A stretch of 64,000 nucleotides of DNA from Niallia alba. GTDB taxonomy: Bacteria > Bacillota > Bacilli > Bacillales > Cytobacillaceae. Positions 36,888-48,103 of the stretch are shown piece by piece. The notes under the pieces were generated by a model. That model searched no databases. It saw only the letters and a list, made by a program, of their open reading frames with translations, and was not told the DNA's origin. The number at the start of each line of letters is the position of its first letter. The first letter of the stretch is position 1. Position numbers and translations under genes: made by a program. The stretch lies in contig NZ_JABBPK010000001.1 of the NCBI RefSeq assembly GCF_012933555.1, forward strand, positions 2,706,001 to 2,770,000, written 5' to 3'.

Positions 36888-37691
36888 TTACCTATTTAAA
36901 TCACTTGGCATTGTAGACTCTTCTTTATTGGTTACGAACCAAGAAATGATTGTTGTACTATCACGAACTTTGTTCTTTTTTATGTCTTTTAATAAGCTAT
37001 AGACTCCTTCTTGATTAGTTAGCTTTCCAAATGGGTGAAAGATAGGGGCAATTGTATAATAATCACTGTTGGGACATTCAGTAAGACCATCTGTAGTCAG
37101 AAATATATGTGTTTTTCCTTTCCTTAATTCTTTCACTCCTAAACTATAAGAGGGCACTCCTTGATGGAAGGTACTATTTTGGCCAATCCATTCATAAAAA
37201 CTTCGATGATTTTGCTGGTATTCTCCTAATCTTGCAAGTTCTGGATGATTTAATGCAAGGATGCAATCACCAATCGATAACCACCATAGAAAGTTTTCTT
37301 TTCGTATAACGATTAAGCATGCAGTTTCTCCTTGAATCATTTTGCATTTTTCTAGAAATTCCTCGTTGGAAAAATGGTTTAAGAAAAAGGAAGTAATTTG
37401 TGGAAACACTTGATTTAACGATAATTGTAGAATCATTTTTATCTCTTTTCGTTTTTCATCAATACTTTTTATGACTAAATCTGCACTCTGCGCTGTATCA
37501 TGTGCATCTAAGAGAGTCACTAGTTCCCAATCATTTTGTTCATCTATCCAGATTAAGCAACCGTCCTCATTTTTATATTGACCTGAAGATGAATTCCCTC
37601 CAAATCGGCCAACTACTAAGTTATTTTTTAGCTGAAGAATATTAATTTGATCAACAAAATGCTTATCACTACCTACCCATTTATATTCCAT
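36888..37691 (-). CDS. PP2C-like protein phosphatase domain protein
   Basis: The 267-residue protein shows a shortened PP2C pattern: GRFGGNSSSGQYKNEDGCLIW (in place of RxxNED), VTLLDAHDTAQSADL (DGH-like, here DAHD), GETACLIVIRKENFLWWLSIGDCIL and IFLTTDGLTEC (DG metal site). The metal aspartates seem kept, so it may remove phosphate from Ser/Thr, though some motifs are unusual. Targets are unknown, and no kinase is nearby. Confidence 0.75.
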   Translation of the reverse strand: MEYKWVGSDKHFVDQINILQLKNNLVVGRFGGNSSSGQYKNEDGCLIWIDEQNDWELVTLLDAHDTAQSADLVIKSIDEKRKEIKMILQLSLNQVFPQITSFFLNHFSNEEFLEKCKMIQGETACLIVIRKENFLWWLSIGDCILALNHPELARLGEYQQNHRSFYEWIGQNSTFHQGVPSYSLGVKELRKGKTHIFLTTDGLTECPNSDYYTIAPIFHPFGKLTNQEGVYSLLKDIKKNKVRDSTTIISWFVTNKEESTMPSDLNR

Positions 37692-37797
37692 ATTTCACTT
37701 CCTCAAGCATAACTTCTTTAAAATATATTATTATCCTTTCACATAATGCAATAATTTCAGTCTCTTCCGCAATTGGAGCTTCCGGCCATTCATAATG

Positions 37798-38325
37798 TCA
37801 ATCACTTTTCAAAAAATATTTCCGATAAATAGCTTTATTATTCTTAACTACAAAGATTTTATTTTGATACTTTTCATATGTCTTAAAAAAATAAGGTTTC
37901 CCTACTTGCTCAAAGTGTTTATTCCATTTAAACATTTTAAAGAAAATCTGCCAATTTGGTTGATAATTTGCTTTTTCTAGACCAAGCTTTTGTTTAAAAA
38001 ATCTTTTTATAATCCAATATGTTCGAATAGCATAATTAGTATCCAAGAAAATAATTATATCTGCTTGATAGAAACTTTTGCTAACCCATGGTTCACTATG
38101 AACTCCTTCAATAACCCATTTATCCGTTTCTGTGATTGAATGTAAAAATTCTTTTCTTTCTTCTTCCGTTCTTCTACTATCACCATTTTCCGTTCGCTTC
38201 CAAACGACATTATCTAATTCATAATAAGGAATTTGCATCATCTTTGATAAATCCCTCGCCAATGTTGTCTTTCCACTACCTACGGACCCGATAATATGGA
38301 TTTTATTTGGAGCAGTTTTCACCAT
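37798..38325 (-). CDS. P-loop kinase-like protein (adenylate kinase/FlaR type)
   Basis: The 175-residue protein has a Walker A near the start (IHIIGSVGSGKTTLARDLSK), ELDNVVW and the D-loop-like region ADIIIFLDTNYAIRTYWIIKRF. This is the arrangement of the adenylate-kinase-like proteins annotated as FlaR or DNA topology modulation protein. ATG 38325 follows AAAGGAGGAG by 6 bases; a longer frame upstream has no site. The real substrate is not known. Confidence 0.82.
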   Translation of the reverse strand: MVKTAPNKIHIIGSVGSGKTTLARDLSKMMQIPYYELDNVVWKRTENGDSRRTEEERKEFLHSITETDKWVIEGVHSEPWVSKSFYQADIIIFLDTNYAIRTYWIIKRFFKQKLGLEKANYQPNWQIFFKMFKWNKHFEQVGKPYFFKTYEKYQNKIFVVKNNKAIYRKYFLKSD

Positions 38326-38445
38326 AAAACTCCTCCTTTCTATAAGGGTCCTATTATGCATGAAATTGTAGTAAATGGTCATTCTATTTGACTCTACAAA
38401 TAGAGAAAACTTTGATAGAAGCTCATGGAATTATTTTCTTCGTTT

Positions 38446-39087
38446 TTAGTTTTCCATGCTCAAAGTTAACTTTCCACTGTCACGGAAAGAGGCATCCGCT
38501 ACTTTTTCCACCATTATTTGACCATCTTTTACAAGAATAACGGATACACAGCAATTGTCATGGTGTGGAAATCCGTCCGTGTTTAAAAGGGATTTCATTA
38601 AATAGCCAATAGTTACTCCATGAGAAAAGACTGCTATGTTTCCGCCGGTATCTCTGTGGGCAGCTATAATATCAGCAACAGCAGCGTTTGTTCTATTTAA
38701 TAATTCAGTAAATGATTCGCCATCTTGCACTTTACTTTCCACATCTTTAAAAGAAAATAGTCTCTCAAGAATATCTCCATGCTCTGTAATAATATCTGTC
38801 TGTAGCATTGCTTCCAACATACCAAAATTCATTTCTTTCAATCTAGCATCTTTTGTTATTTTGATATTCCTAGTACCTAAAGCAAATTTAGCAGTGTCTA
38901 ATACTCTCTGACTATCACTCGCATAAGCAGCCTCAAAAGGAACATCTACTAAACCAGCGCCTACAGATTTCGCTTGTAATATCCCATTTTCTGTTAACGG
39001 GGAATCACAAAACCCTTGCATTCTTCTCTCGATATTATATTGGGTCTCTCCATGTCTAATAAAATATAACCTTAATTCCTTTTCCAT
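38446..39087 (-). CDS. Histidine phosphatase family protein
   Basis: The 213-residue protein has the phosphoglycerate-mutase-like RHG motif (LYFIRHGETQYNIERRMQG), the second Arg (YASDSQRVLDTAKF), the catalytic Glu region (LKEMNFGMLEA) and the second His (IAVFSHGVTIGYL). It removes phosphate from an unknown small molecule. ATG 39087 is selected because AAAGGA lies 9 bases upstream, overlapping an earlier ATG. It follows the methyltransferase gene by 22 bases and could be cotranscribed. Confidence 0.87.
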   Translation of the reverse strand: MEKELRLYFIRHGETQYNIERRMQGFCDSPLTENGILQAKSVGAGLVDVPFEAAYASDSQRVLDTAKFALGTRNIKITKDARLKEMNFGMLEAMLQTDIITEHGDILERLFSFKDVESKVQDGESFTELLNRTNAAVADIIAAHRDTGGNIAVFSHGVTIGYLMKSLLNTDGFPHHDNCCVSVILVKDGQIMVEKVADASFRDSGKLTLSMEN

Positions 39088-39109
39088 TTCGAACATCCTT
39101 TCTTTCTCT

Positions 39110-39841
39110 TTATTTTTCACAGGATAAAATCAAGAAAAGCGGAATCCTTTTCCGTCTTTCGAACTCTTTTTCGTGCTGAAAGTGCTCTTGTTTAGGCATT
39201 CCTTCCCGTAAATCTGTTACTTTAAAGCCTGCTTGTTTCAACATTCGAACATATTCCTCTATTGTTCGATGATATTTTACTACATCCTTACCTATCCAAG
39301 GCTCCGTTCTTTCTCCCATTGAGAAATAATTATCTACAATCCAATTTGTTCTTTTTTCTGAAGAGGTTGCACTCTCTATAGAAGACAGCAGTAGCGGGTG
39401 TTGTACACTAAAAACAAATTTCCCATTATCGTTTAAATTATTATAGACAGCTTGAAATATCTTATATAAATCTTTTATATAGTGAAATACTAACCTTGAA
39501 ACAACCAAATCAGTCTTGGAGTTCGTAAAATTCCATTCTTCTAATGTGGAGTGGTTAACGTAACCGTTTGTTCCATTTAGATGACTGGAAGCTTCATCAA
39601 ACATTCTCTTTGAACCTTCTACACCTGTATACTTTTCTGCACCCTTTTCTAATAATTCTATCCCGAATTTAGCATCTCCACATCCTAAATCGAGAATCGA
39701 TTTGCCTTTAACTTCTCCTAATAATTCAAATAAGATCGGCCTTTCTATACTATTATTAGGACTTGTATCTCGATTTCTTCTTGCTCGATAATTTTCAAAA
39801 AATTGCTCATTGTCATATACGGAGGAACCATGATATGCCAC
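39110..39841 (-). CDS. Class I SAM-dependent methyltransferase
   Basis: The 243-residue protein has motif I (KSILDLGCGDAKFGIELLEKG), the acidic end of strand 2 (YTGVEGSKRM), and motif IV region DLVVSRLVFHYI. This is typical of the methyltransferase 11/25 type acting on small molecules. GTG 39841 follows AAGAGGTG. Its substrate cannot be told from sequence or neighbours. Confidence 0.86.
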   Translation of the reverse strand: MAYHGSSVYDNEQFFENYRARRNRDTSPNNSIERPILFELLGEVKGKSILDLGCGDAKFGIELLEKGAEKYTGVEGSKRMFDEASSHLNGTNGYVNHSTLEEWNFTNSKTDLVVSRLVFHYIKDLYKIFQAVYNNLNDNGKFVFSVQHPLLLSSIESATSSEKRTNWIVDNYFSMGERTEPWIGKDVVKYHRTIEEYVRMLKQAGFKVTDLREGMPKQEHFQHEKEFERRKRIPLFLILSCEK

Positions 39842-40020
39842 TCATTCACCTCTTCTAATCTCTTCTAAAAGAAAATTCGTTTATATGTTTCTATCCTATT
39901 TTATACCATTTAGGTAGATTCGTCTTTTTTTGAATGTAACTTTAATGTATGTTTAAAGATTATTCACAGCTTATTTATTTAAATTAGCGAAGATGAGTGA
40001 ACTACCAATTGTTACATTTT

Positions 40021-40722
40021 TCATAAAATAAACAATAAATCGGATAACTTATTAATAGTTAAATATCTTGAGCTTTTTCGAGCATTCGGTCTTGAAAGGA
40101 TTAATATTGACTGAATCCCAATGTTAGTAGCACTATCTAAATTTATTTCATAATCATCAATAAATACGGTTTCTTTTGCTGGTACATTCATTCCTTTAAG
40201 TGCTTGTTCAAATATAACTGGGTTAGGTTTATTCACGCCAAGCTCAAAATTAAACGTCATATCATCAAAATAATCATAAAATCCTGCGTTTTTGAGGACT
40301 CTTATAATGGATGGATCGGTGTCAGATATAATCCCAATTTTATACTTCTCTTTTAATGCTTCCATTGTTTTTTTTGCATCTTCATAAAATATATAATTGG
40401 AATCGTTATATACTCTATCATAGGCAATGATTTCAGCTTGTTGTAATGTTAATTTAATCTCAGGTAGCTCGTCAGCAATTGTCTTATAATAATTCATATA
40501 CCTTTCAAGTTCCTCCAATTCAGTCTTGTAAATTTCCATTTTCAAATATTCATTTGCTTTCAAAAATGTTATATGAAGCCTTTCCTTGGAGATAGAATGT
40601 AAGTTTTCCAAATTAATATACTCCAGAGCTTTTGTAGTAATTTTCCAATTACCTGTAAAAGGTCGAAAAATTGTCCAACCTAGGTCAAAAAATATCGCGC
40701 GTATAGGATTATTTAATTTCAT
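40021..40722 (-). CDS. HAD-family hydrolase
   Basis: The 233-residue protein has HAD motif I with the usual DxG replaced: IFFDLGWTIFRPF (Asp nucleophile in FFDLG), motif II (IGIISDTDPSI), Lys of motif III (GVNKPNPVIFEQAL) and motif IV (TVFIDDYEINLDSA). The second Asp of motif I (normally DxD) is Gly-Trp here, which is found in some HAD-IA members and may lower phosphatase activity. ATG 40722 follows AAGGGTGAG. Alone on its transcript. Confidence 0.83.
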   Translation of the reverse strand: MKLNNPIRAIFFDLGWTIFRPFTGNWKITTKALEYINLENLHSISKERLHITFLKANEYLKMEIYKTELEELERYMNYYKTIADELPEIKLTLQQAEIIAYDRVYNDSNYIFYEDAKKTMEALKEKYKIGIISDTDPSIIRVLKNAGFYDYFDDMTFNFELGVNKPNPVIFEQALKGMNVPAKETVFIDDYEINLDSATNIGIQSILILSRPNARKSSRYLTINKLSDLLFIL

Positions 40723-40993
40723 TACCGAACTCACCCTTAATAAAAAAATAAGTATTTCAAGTTGTAACCCTAATATTCATTTATATACACTAGAATTCAT
40801 GTAATCAAATAATTGACACTATATGACATAAAACTCTTAAAAAATCTAATACTAGTTGTTTCAAATCCCGTTTTTTCTATAAAATCCAATAGCGTTGAAC
40901 CTATAGTTTAAAACCTTCCAATCTATTAAAATAGCTGACCATTTTGTAACTATTGGGGCTACTACTTCTAAGTTTGAAACAATATAAACACGA

Positions 40994-42058
40994 TTAACTT
41001 TTTCGCTCTTCTAATCTTTGTTCTACACGTTGAAATCCCCATTTCATAATGATTGGCACACAAAACAAGATAAATAATAATCGAAATAACTGATAGGTCG
41101 TAATAATCGGTAGGTTAGCGTGAACAGATTGTCCTAACACCGCCATTTCTGCCATTCCACCTGGTGCGAGACCAATAAAAGCAGTCAATAAGGAGATATC
41201 ACGGTCTACACTTACAAGGATATAACCAAGAATGAGAGAAAAAAGAACAAGTAATGAGGACGTTACCGCTACTACGCTTAAAAATTTTGCTTTATTTTCG
41301 ATATTACCAAATTTAATTTGCAATCCAAGATCAATACCTACTAATATTTGCGCTAAACTCGTTAATGAAGTTGGAATCGCTGGCAAATCAACTCCGACAA
41401 TCGATATAGTTGCAATAAGAAGCATCGGCCCAATCATAAAAGGTGCAGGGAATTTGCATTTTTTCACTAAATTTGCGATGAGATAGCAAAAGAAAAGGAG
41501 CAGAAAAATCACCCAATGATAACTTGCGCTTTCTACAGCAGCTGTTACCGTAGCAATCGCTTGGTTTCCATACAATATTGGACTATATACAAGTAGTGGC
41601 ACGAGAATCATAACAGATAAAATTCTACTGATTTGAATAATCGTTACTACGGTAAGATCGATTCCTTTAATTTCGGAACTAATGGCAACCATTTGGGAAA
41701 GTCCACCTGGAATACAACCAGCAACCGTCGATTTTAAATTACTATGCGTTAATTTAGAGGTAATAAAGGCAAGAATTAAACTAAAGGCAATCATGACAAC
41801 AGTCATTAAAAGCATAGAAGGTAGGTGAATTCCCATTTCTATTAGTGTTTGTTTTGTGAATTGTTTTCCGATGATATATCCAATGACAAGAAGTCCTATA
41901 TCTCGAAAAGAGAAAGGTAGTTTCGGAGAATGTTTTGCAAGGCGGACATAAAGAATTGTACCGAACATGGGGCCAAGCAGCCAAGAAAGCGGAAGTTGAC
42001 ATACTTGAAACACCCATCCTCCAAGTATAGCGGTTAAACATAAGAAAAGTAATGACAT
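40994..42058 (-). CDS. AbrB-family membrane protein (putative transporter)
   Basis: The 354-residue protein has ten or so membrane segments in two similar halves, with CQLPLSWLLGPMFGTI in the first and CKFPAPFMIGPMLLIATI in the second, plus GCIPGGLSQMVAIS and GLAPGGMAEMAVLG. This is the duplicated AbrB (PF05145-type) membrane domain; despite the name it has nothing to do with the AbrB transcription factor. Probably a transporter of unknown substrate. GAAAGGAT precedes the ATG. Confidence 0.83.
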   Translation of the reverse strand: MSLLFLCLTAILGGWVFQVCQLPLSWLLGPMFGTILYVRLAKHSPKLPFSFRDIGLLVIGYIIGKQFTKQTLIEMGIHLPSMLLMTVVMIAFSLILAFITSKLTHSNLKSTVAGCIPGGLSQMVAISSEIKGIDLTVVTIIQISRILSVMILVPLLVYSPILYGNQAIATVTAAVESASYHWVIFLLLFFCYLIANLVKKCKFPAPFMIGPMLLIATISIVGVDLPAIPTSLTSLAQILVGIDLGLQIKFGNIENKAKFLSVVAVTSSLLVLFSLILGYILVSVDRDISLLTAFIGLAPGGMAEMAVLGQSVHANLPIITTYQLFRLLFILFCVPIIMKWGFQRVEQRLEERKS

Positions 42059-42144
42059 GATTTCGATCCTTTCTAAAAATAAGTACTTTCATTATACTAC
42101 TTATTTTCCAATAAAATGAAGGATCTATTTTATTTTTGTTAACA

Positions 42145-42912
42145 TTAGTTTCCTTTATAACTAATTTCCTTCACTTTGACTTTTTGTAAAACCCAATCCT
42201 CTTTATTCCAAGTCCACCAAGTTTCTAAATAACCAATCGTATCAACCGTTGCTAACCCACTTATTCTCTGTTTCCCTTTAATTGCAGTTTGATTATTATA
42301 TCTCGTTACCTTTAGCTCAGAAAAGGGGGAAAGAATTAATTCAGTTGGTTCATTTAATCTTCCTTTATGGTAAAGTCCAAGCTTTTCATAGTGATTTCTG
42401 CGATCATATAAGTCAAAGATATATGTCTTTTCTTTATTTATTTTTAATTCTGCTTTATATGCATCTTTAAACTGACTTTCAACTGAAGCCAACTCTGGCT
42501 TTTGCAATTCTACTAAATTATTTTCCTGTAGCTGAAAGAAATAAAAGTTTTTTTCTGTTCCTCTCTCATTCGCAGAAACAGTCAGCAATAATTCTTTCTG
42601 GTGATCGTCATTGATATCGATGATATGTAATTTAGGATCAAATCCACCTTCTACAGTTAATATCGCTGGCTTATCTTTTTCCTTCGTGACCTTTAGTAAC
42701 AATTCCTTAAAGAAATTGCTATTTTCAGGCTGATCCGATCCATCTCCTTTTAATTGAATCATTTCTTCTTGGTCGTCATTTGTTATATCCGTTTTTTCTT
42801 CAAAGATTAATTTGTTTGTTTTCTCATCCTTCTCCATTGCATATACACCAGTAATAGCAGTTAAAGTCATTAAAAAGAAAGCACATAAAGCAACAAGTAA
42901 TTCTCTTCTCAT
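42145..42912 (-). CDS. Secreted protein of unknown function
   Basis: The 255-residue protein starts with a signal peptide (LLVALCAFFLMTLTAITGVYA) followed by an acidic region and a domain with ILTVEGGFDPKLHIIDINDDHQKELLLTV (here in two parts: ILTVEGGFDPKLHIIDIN, DDHQKELLLTV), which looks like an FG-GAP/VCBS-type calcium-binding loop, and TWWTWNKEDWVLQK near the end. I do not recognise a named family. Likely cell-surface or secreted. Confidence 0.6.
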   Translation of the reverse strand: MRRELLVALCAFFLMTLTAITGVYAMEKDEKTNKLIFEEKTDITNDDQEEMIQLKGDGSDQPENSNFFKELLLKVTKEKDKPAILTVEGGFDPKLHIIDINDDHQKELLLTVSANERGTEKNFYFFQLQENNLVELQKPELASVESQFKDAYKAELKINKEKTYIFDLYDRRNHYEKLGLYHKGRLNEPTELILSPFSELKVTRYNNQTAIKGKQRISGLATVDTIGYLETWWTWNKEDWVLQKVKVKEISYKGN

Positions 42913-43087
42913 GCTAAAACCTCCCTACATCTTAATACTTTTTAGGATGTCCTTTTTTGGTAAAATCATGTAAGTAAGGAAAAGAAAATTTATAAAATAA
43001 CGGGATATTTGTTATTTAAATATTACATAAGGTATAGTGACATTGGATGGAGGAGGGATGAACTCCCTTTTTCCTGATATTTTTAAT

Positions 43088-43518
43088 AAAAGTGGTTTTC
43101 ATTCGCCTGATGAATGCTATTTTCCTATCTTTCTTGGCAAAAGTGGTTTTCATTCGTCTGATGAACGCTATTTTCCTATCTTTCTTGGCAAAAGTGGTTT
43201 TCATTCGTCTGATGAACGCCATTTTTCTTATCGTTCTTGGCAAAAGTGGTTTTCATTCGTCTGATGAACGCCATTTTTCTTATCGTTCTTGGCAAAAGTG
43301 GTTTTCATTCGTCTGATGAACGCCATTTTTCTTATCGTTCTTGGCAAAAGTGGTTTTCATTCGTCTGATGAACGCCATTTTTCTTATCGTTCTTGGCAAA
43401 AGTGGTTTTCATTCGTCTGATGAACGCCATTTTTCTTATCGTTCTTGGCAAAAGTGGTTTTCATTCGTCTGATGAACGCCATTTTTCTTATCGTTCTTGG
43501 CAAAAGTGGTTTTCATTC
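43088..43518. repeat. 51/52-bp tandem repeat array, eight units plus a partial
   Basis: Units start at 43088, 43139 (both 51 bp) and 43190, 43242, 43294, 43346, 43398, 43450 (all 52 bp), with a partial at 43502. Each starts AAAAGTGGTTTTCATTCGTC and ends TTCTTGGC. The six 52-bp units are virtually identical, while the first two differ in the CTATTTTCCTATC part. There are no spacers, so it is not a CRISPR array. Because 52 is not a multiple of three, open frames run through it in several registers (up to 99 codons), but none has conserved non-repeat ends or a convincing start. It lies between the secreted-protein gene and the parC terminator. Confidence 0.92.
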
Positions 43519-43593
43519 ATTTACTACTGTATACCTCATTATCCCTCCCGCTCTAAAATTGCTGCTTTCTCTACAATCAAAATCAAATACTCT

Positions 43594-43640
43594 CAAAAAA
43601 AAGATTCCCAACCTGCAAAGACATTTTGCAAATTGGGAAC
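43594..43640 (-). terminator. Terminator of the parE-parC operon
   Basis: On the minus strand TTCCCAA and TTGGGAA enclose TTTGCAAAA/TTTGCA pairing and are followed by TCTTTTTTTT. Confidence 0.85.
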
Positions 43641-43657
43641 CCCTCAAACTATTTTAT

Positions 43658-46093
43658 TTACGCTTCATCGTGAGTAATTTTTTCTTCCCACAATTCTACA
43701 ATTTTGCCTGCTTCTGTTTCATCAATAACAAAGGAACCATTTGAATAACGATCATTAAAGCGGAGCTCGCCAACTTTAACAGATTCTATTTCTCCTTTTT
43801 CTGTTTGAAGATAAACAGTATCTTGTGCTTCAAGTATAGCCATACCAACAACTCGATGCGGGTTCGCTTTTAATTCACGAAGCATGATTAAACCTCGTTT
43901 TGCTCTTCCAGAGAACTCAAATTCAGTTAGCTTCATTTTCTTTATCGAACCACGCTGTGTCATGATAACGACACTTTCTTTTTGAGGATTCGTAATAACC
44001 TTACCAGCTATGACATAATCATTATCTTTTAGATTAATGCCTTTGACACCAGCTGCTCTAGCACCAACGATATTAATTTCTTCTTCATGGAATCGTAGTG
44101 CATAACCAATATGTGTGGCAATTAACACTTCTTGTTTACCATTTGTAAGATGGACATCAACTACTTCATCGTCACCTTTAAGATTAATAGCTACTAATGG
44201 TTTTGAGTAACGCTGTGCTTTATAGTTAATCAATTCTGTTTTCTTTGCCATACCATTTTTCGTAAAGAAAAGCAGGTATTGAGGTCTTTCAAAGTCCTTA
44301 ATTGGCATTGCCTTAATAATCGATTCATCTCGATCAATCGGAATAATATTTGAAATATGTTGACCTAAATCTTTCCAACGAATATCAGGCAATTCATGAA
44401 CTGGTAAATATAAATAGTTGCCTTTGTCTGTGAACAATAACACAACTTCAGTTGTATTTACATCGATTTTAGCAAGAATTCTATCTGTATCCTTCATGCC
44501 AAAATCTTGACCATTGCTTGCTGCATAAGAACGTTGACTCGTACGTTTAATATAGCCATCTTTTGTAACCGTTACAATAACGTCTTCACTTGCTACTAAT
44601 ACTTCCAGATTGATTTTGATTTCTTCAATTTCATCTTGGATTAATGTACGTCTTTCGCTTACAAAGCGCTTTTTCACGTCTTTTAGTTCTTTTTTGATAA
44701 CGGAAAGCAATTTCTTTTCACTTGCTAATATAGCAGTCCACTCGTCAATTTTATTCGCTAAGTCTTCTGCTTCTGCTTGTAATGCTGTTATATCTGTATT
44801 TGTTAAACGATATAATTGTAGTGACACGATTGCTTCTGCTTGTGGCTCAGTAAATTGAAAGGCGGCAATCAAGTTATTTTTCGCATCTCGTTTATCCTTT
44901 GATGCACGGATAGTTGCAATGACTTCATCTAGAATTGACAATGCTTTTATTAATCCATCTACAATATGTTGACGATCCTTTGCTTTTTGCAGATCAAATT
45001 CTGTACGACGCTTAATTGTTTCTTTTTGATGCTCTATATACGCATCTAATAATGCAATAATGCCCATAAGCTTTGGACGCTTGTTGTAAATGGCAACCAT
45101 ATTAAAGCTGTACGTAATTTGTAAATCTGTATTTTTAAATAAGAAATTTAAAATTCCATTTGCGTCGACTTCTTTTTTTAGCTCGATGACAATTCGTAAG
45201 CCTGTTCGATCTGTTTCATCTCTTACTTCTGCAATCCCTTCGACTTTTCGGTCTAATCGCAATTCATCGATCTTTTTAACGAGATTGCTTTTATTTAACT
45301 CATAAGGAACTTCCGTAATCACGATTTGCTGTTTACCGCCTCGTAATGTTTCAATATCGGTTTTTCCACGGACAATGATTTTTCCTTTACCGGTCTCATA
45401 CGCTTTTTTAATGCCTTCTACCCCTTGGATAATTCCGCCTGTTGGAAAATCTGGACCTTTGATATGCTTCATAATGTCTTCTACTGTGCAATTTGGCGAA
45501 TCCATTCGCTCAATTACACCATCAATTACTTCACCTAAATGATGGGGAGGTATATCTGTTGCATATCCTGCTGAAATACCTGTCGAGCCATTGACTAAAA
45601 GGTTTGGAAATTTTGCTGGCAAGACAGTTGGCTCATTCGATGTATCATCAAAGTTTGGAATGAAATCTACGGTTCTTTTTTCGATATCACGCAGTAATTC
45701 TGCAGAAATTGCCGAAAGTCTTGCTTCCGTATAACGCATTGCTGCCGGTGGATCTCCGTCAATACTTCCGTTATTTCCGTGCATTTCAATTAAAACATTC
45801 CGAACCTTCCACTCTTGACTCATACGCACCATAGCTTCATAAACGGATGAATCTCCATGTGGATGGTAATTACCGATAACGTTACCGACTGTTTTTGCTG
45901 ATTTTCGAAAGTTTTTCTCATGTGTATTACCTTCTTCATGCATAGCATAAAGAATTCGACGCTGAACAGGCTTTAGTCCATCCCGTGCATCAGGTAAAGC
46001 CCGCTCTTGGATGATGTATTTACTATACCGTCCAAAACGATCACCGAGAACATCCTCCAAAGGCAAATCACGGTATTGCTCTAATGAACTCAT
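43658..46093 (-). CDS. parC: DNA topoisomerase IV subunit A
   Basis: The 811-residue protein is full length. The breakage-reunion domain has [21 protein letters not shown], the quinolone-region sequence [16 protein letters not shown] (Ser and Glu at the usual resistance positions unchanged) and [11 protein letters not shown] with catalytic Tyr. The C-terminal part is a beta-propeller of the ParC/GyrA type. Together with ParE it separates linked chromosomes after replication. Its ATG overlaps the parE stop (ATGA). Confidence 0.97.
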   Translation of the reverse strand: MSSLEQYRDLPLEDVLGDRFGRYSKYIIQERALPDARDGLKPVQRRILYAMHEEGNTHEKNFRKSAKTVGNVIGNYHPHGDSSVYEAMVRMSQEWKVRNVLIEMHGNNGSIDGDPPAAMRYTEARLSAISAELLRDIEKRTVDFIPNFDDTSNEPTVLPAKFPNLLVNGSTGISAGYATDIPPHHLGEVIDGVIERMDSPNCTVEDIMKHIKGPDFPTGGIIQGVEGIKKAYETGKGKIIVRGKTDIETLRGGKQQIVITEVPYELNKSNLVKKIDELRLDRKVEGIAEVRDETDRTGLRIVIELKKEVDANGILNFLFKNTDLQITYSFNMVAIYNKRPKLMGIIALLDAYIEHQKETIKRRTEFDLQKAKDRQHIVDGLIKALSILDEVIATIRASKDKRDAKNNLIAAFQFTEPQAEAIVSLQLYRLTNTDITALQAEAEDLANKIDEWTAILASEKKLLSVIKKELKDVKKRFVSERRTLIQDEIEEIKINLEVLVASEDVIVTVTKDGYIKRTSQRSYAASNGQDFGMKDTDRILAKIDVNTTEVVLLFTDKGNYLYLPVHELPDIRWKDLGQHISNIIPIDRDESIIKAMPIKDFERPQYLLFFTKNGMAKKTELINYKAQRYSKPLVAINLKGDDEVVDVHLTNGKQEVLIATHIGYALRFHEEEINIVGARAAGVKGINLKDNDYVIAGKVITNPQKESVVIMTQRGSIKKMKLTEFEFSGRAKRGLIMLRELKANPHRVVGMAILEAQDTVYLQTEKGEIESVKVGELRFNDRYSNGSFVIDETEAGKIVELWEEKITHDEA

Positions 46094-48069
46094 GATGGGC
46101 TCTCCTCCTCAGTGACCATAATATTTTCGTTTTCCAGAATGTTACCTTCTTCTTCTAATCCGAATGCAACATTTGCTTCAATCCATTTTCTCCGTGGTTC
46201 TACTTTATCACCCATTAAAGTTGTTACACGACGTTCCGCTCGTGCAAGATCATCTATTTTAACACGTATTAACGTTCTAGTTTCCGGATTCATGGTTGTT
46301 TCCCATAATTGATCGGCATTCATCTCGCCAAGTCCTTTATATCGCTGCAAAATATAACCTTTGCCGATTTTTTTAATCGCATCTTGCAAGTCATCGTCAC
46401 TCCATGAGTATTCGATTACTTCTTTTTTTCCAGAACCTTTACTTACCTTGTATAGAGGTGGTAGGGCGATGTATACTTTACCAGCTTCTACAAGTGGTTT
46501 CATATAACGATAGAAAAACGTTAATAGAAGTACTTGAATATGTGCCCCATCTGTATCCGCATCTGTCATAATAATGACTTTGTCATAGTTAGTGTCTTCT
46601 ACATTAAAGTCCGCACCAACGCCTGCGCCGATCGCATGAATAATTGTATTAATCTCTTCATTTTTAAAGATATCTGCAAGCTTTGCTTTTTCCGTATTGA
46701 TTACTTTCCCACGAAGAGGCAGTACTGCTTGGAAGCGACGATCTCTTCCTTGTTTTGCTGAACCACCCGCCGAATCTCCTTCCACTAAATATAATTCATT
46801 TTTCTGTGGATTTTTCGATTGGGCAGGTGTGAGCTTACCCGAAAGAACCGCTTCGCCGCGCTTACGCTTTTTCCCACTTCTTGCTTCTTCTCTTGCTTTT
46901 CGAGCTGCTTCTCTTGCTTGTGCTGCTTTAATCGATTTTTTAATTAAAAGCGAACTGACTTCAGGGTTTTCTTCAAAGAAATAGGCTAAGTGTTCCGATA
47001 CAACGGCATCTACAGCAGATCTTGCTTCACTAGTCCCTAATTTTCCTTTTGTTTGTCCCTCGAATTGTAGTAAGTCTTCTGGTACTCGCACGGAAACTAT
47101 TGCAGATAGACCCTCACGAATATCAGAACCATCTAAGTTTTTATCCTTTTCTTTGAGAAGACTAACTTTACGTGCATATTCATTAAACATCCGAGTCATT
47201 GCTGTTTTGGCACCAGCCTCATGTGTACCGCCGTCTTTCGTGCGGACATTATTAACAAATGACAAAACATTTTCTGAATAGCCATCGTTGAATTGAAAAG
47301 CATATTCTACTTCAATTCCATTACTTTCACCCTCAAGGCTAACTACTGGATGAAGTGTATCTTTCTCTTCGTTTAAGTATTCAACAAATGCTTCAATCCC
47401 ATTTTCATAATGGAAAACACTTTGCTCATTATTTCTTTCATCCACAATTTCAATGCGCAATCCTTTTAATAAAAAGGCAGATTCTCTTAATCGCTCACAA
47501 AGCGTTTCATAATTATACGTTGTCGTTGAAAAAATCGTTGGGTCTGGCTTAAAGTGTATCGTTGTTCCAGTTTGATTTGTTTTCCCGATTTTTTCTAACG
47601 TTGTGACAGGTTTACCGCCGTTTTCAAAACGTTGTTCGTAAACAAAGCCATCACGCTTAATTTTTACAACAACCCATTCTGATAACGCGTTAACTACAGA
47701 AGCACCTACACCATGCAGTCCACCACTTGTTTTGTAGCCACCTTGTCCAAATTTCCCTCCAGCATGAAGAATGGTAAAGATAACTTCAGGAGTCGGCTTT
47801 CCAATCTTATGCATTCCAGTTGGCATTCCACGTCCTCTATCCTTAACACTTATGGAATTGTCACGATGAATTTTTACAATGATAGTATCTCCAAATCCAG
47901 CCAGTGCTTCATCGACTGCGTTATCTACAATTTCATATACTAGATGATGCAAACCTCTAGAATCTGTACTCCCAATATACATTCCGGGACGTTTCCTAAC
48001 AGCTTCTAATCCTTCTAATACTTGAATGGCATCATCATTATATTCGAATGCTTGCTGATTCTTTGCCAC
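46090..48069 (-). CDS. parE: DNA topoisomerase IV subunit B
   Basis: The roughly 659-residue ATPase subunit has the GHKL motifs [25 protein letters not shown] and [17 protein letters not shown], the TOPRIM motifs [18 protein letters not shown] and [12 protein letters not shown], and [18 protein letters not shown] near the end. GTG 48069 (MAKNQQ) is favoured: it is 7 bases after AAAGGGG and matches the B. subtilis start; ATG 48075 two codons earlier touches the site. First gene of parE-parC. Confidence 0.96.
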   Translation of the reverse strand: MAKNQQAFEYNDDAIQVLEGLEAVRKRPGMYIGSTDSRGLHHLVYEIVDNAVDEALAGFGDTIIVKIHRDNSISVKDRGRGMPTGMHKIGKPTPEVIFTILHAGGKFGQGGYKTSGGLHGVGASVVNALSEWVVVKIKRDGFVYEQRFENGGKPVTTLEKIGKTNQTGTTIHFKPDPTIFSTTTYNYETLCERLRESAFLLKGLRIEIVDERNNEQSVFHYENGIEAFVEYLNEEKDTLHPVVSLEGESNGIEVEYAFQFNDGYSENVLSFVNNVRTKDGGTHEAGAKTAMTRMFNEYARKVSLLKEKDKNLDGSDIREGLSAIVSVRVPEDLLQFEGQTKGKLGTSEARSAVDAVVSEHLAYFFEENPEVSSLLIKKSIKAAQAREAARKAREEARSGKKRKRGEAVLSGKLTPAQSKNPQKNELYLVEGDSAGGSAKQGRDRRFQAVLPLRGKVINTEKAKLADIFKNEEINTIIHAIGAGVGADFNVEDTNYDKVIIMTDADTDGAHIQVLLLTFFYRYMKPLVEAGKVYIALPPLYKVSKGSGKKEVIEYSWSDDDLQDAIKKIGKGYILQRYKGLGEMNADQLWETTMNPETRTLIRVKIDDLARAERRVTTLMGDKVEPRRKWIEANVAFGLEEEGNILENENIMVTEEESPS

Positions 48070-48103
48070 TGACATACCCCTTTCACTTCTACAAATCCGA
48101 CAT

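Noticed and set aside
43088-43518. CRISPR array
   Set aside because: Units are directly contiguous without unique spacers, and no cas gene is near. It is a simple tandem array.
43016-43744. Repeat-protein genes on both strands across the array
   Set aside because: The frames exist only because the repeat has few stops; 52-bp units change register, frames lack ribosome binding sites, and both strands are open equally.
46697-46984. Plus-strand 95-residue gene inside parE
   Set aside because: It is antisense to the TOPRIM region of ParE; a shadow frame.
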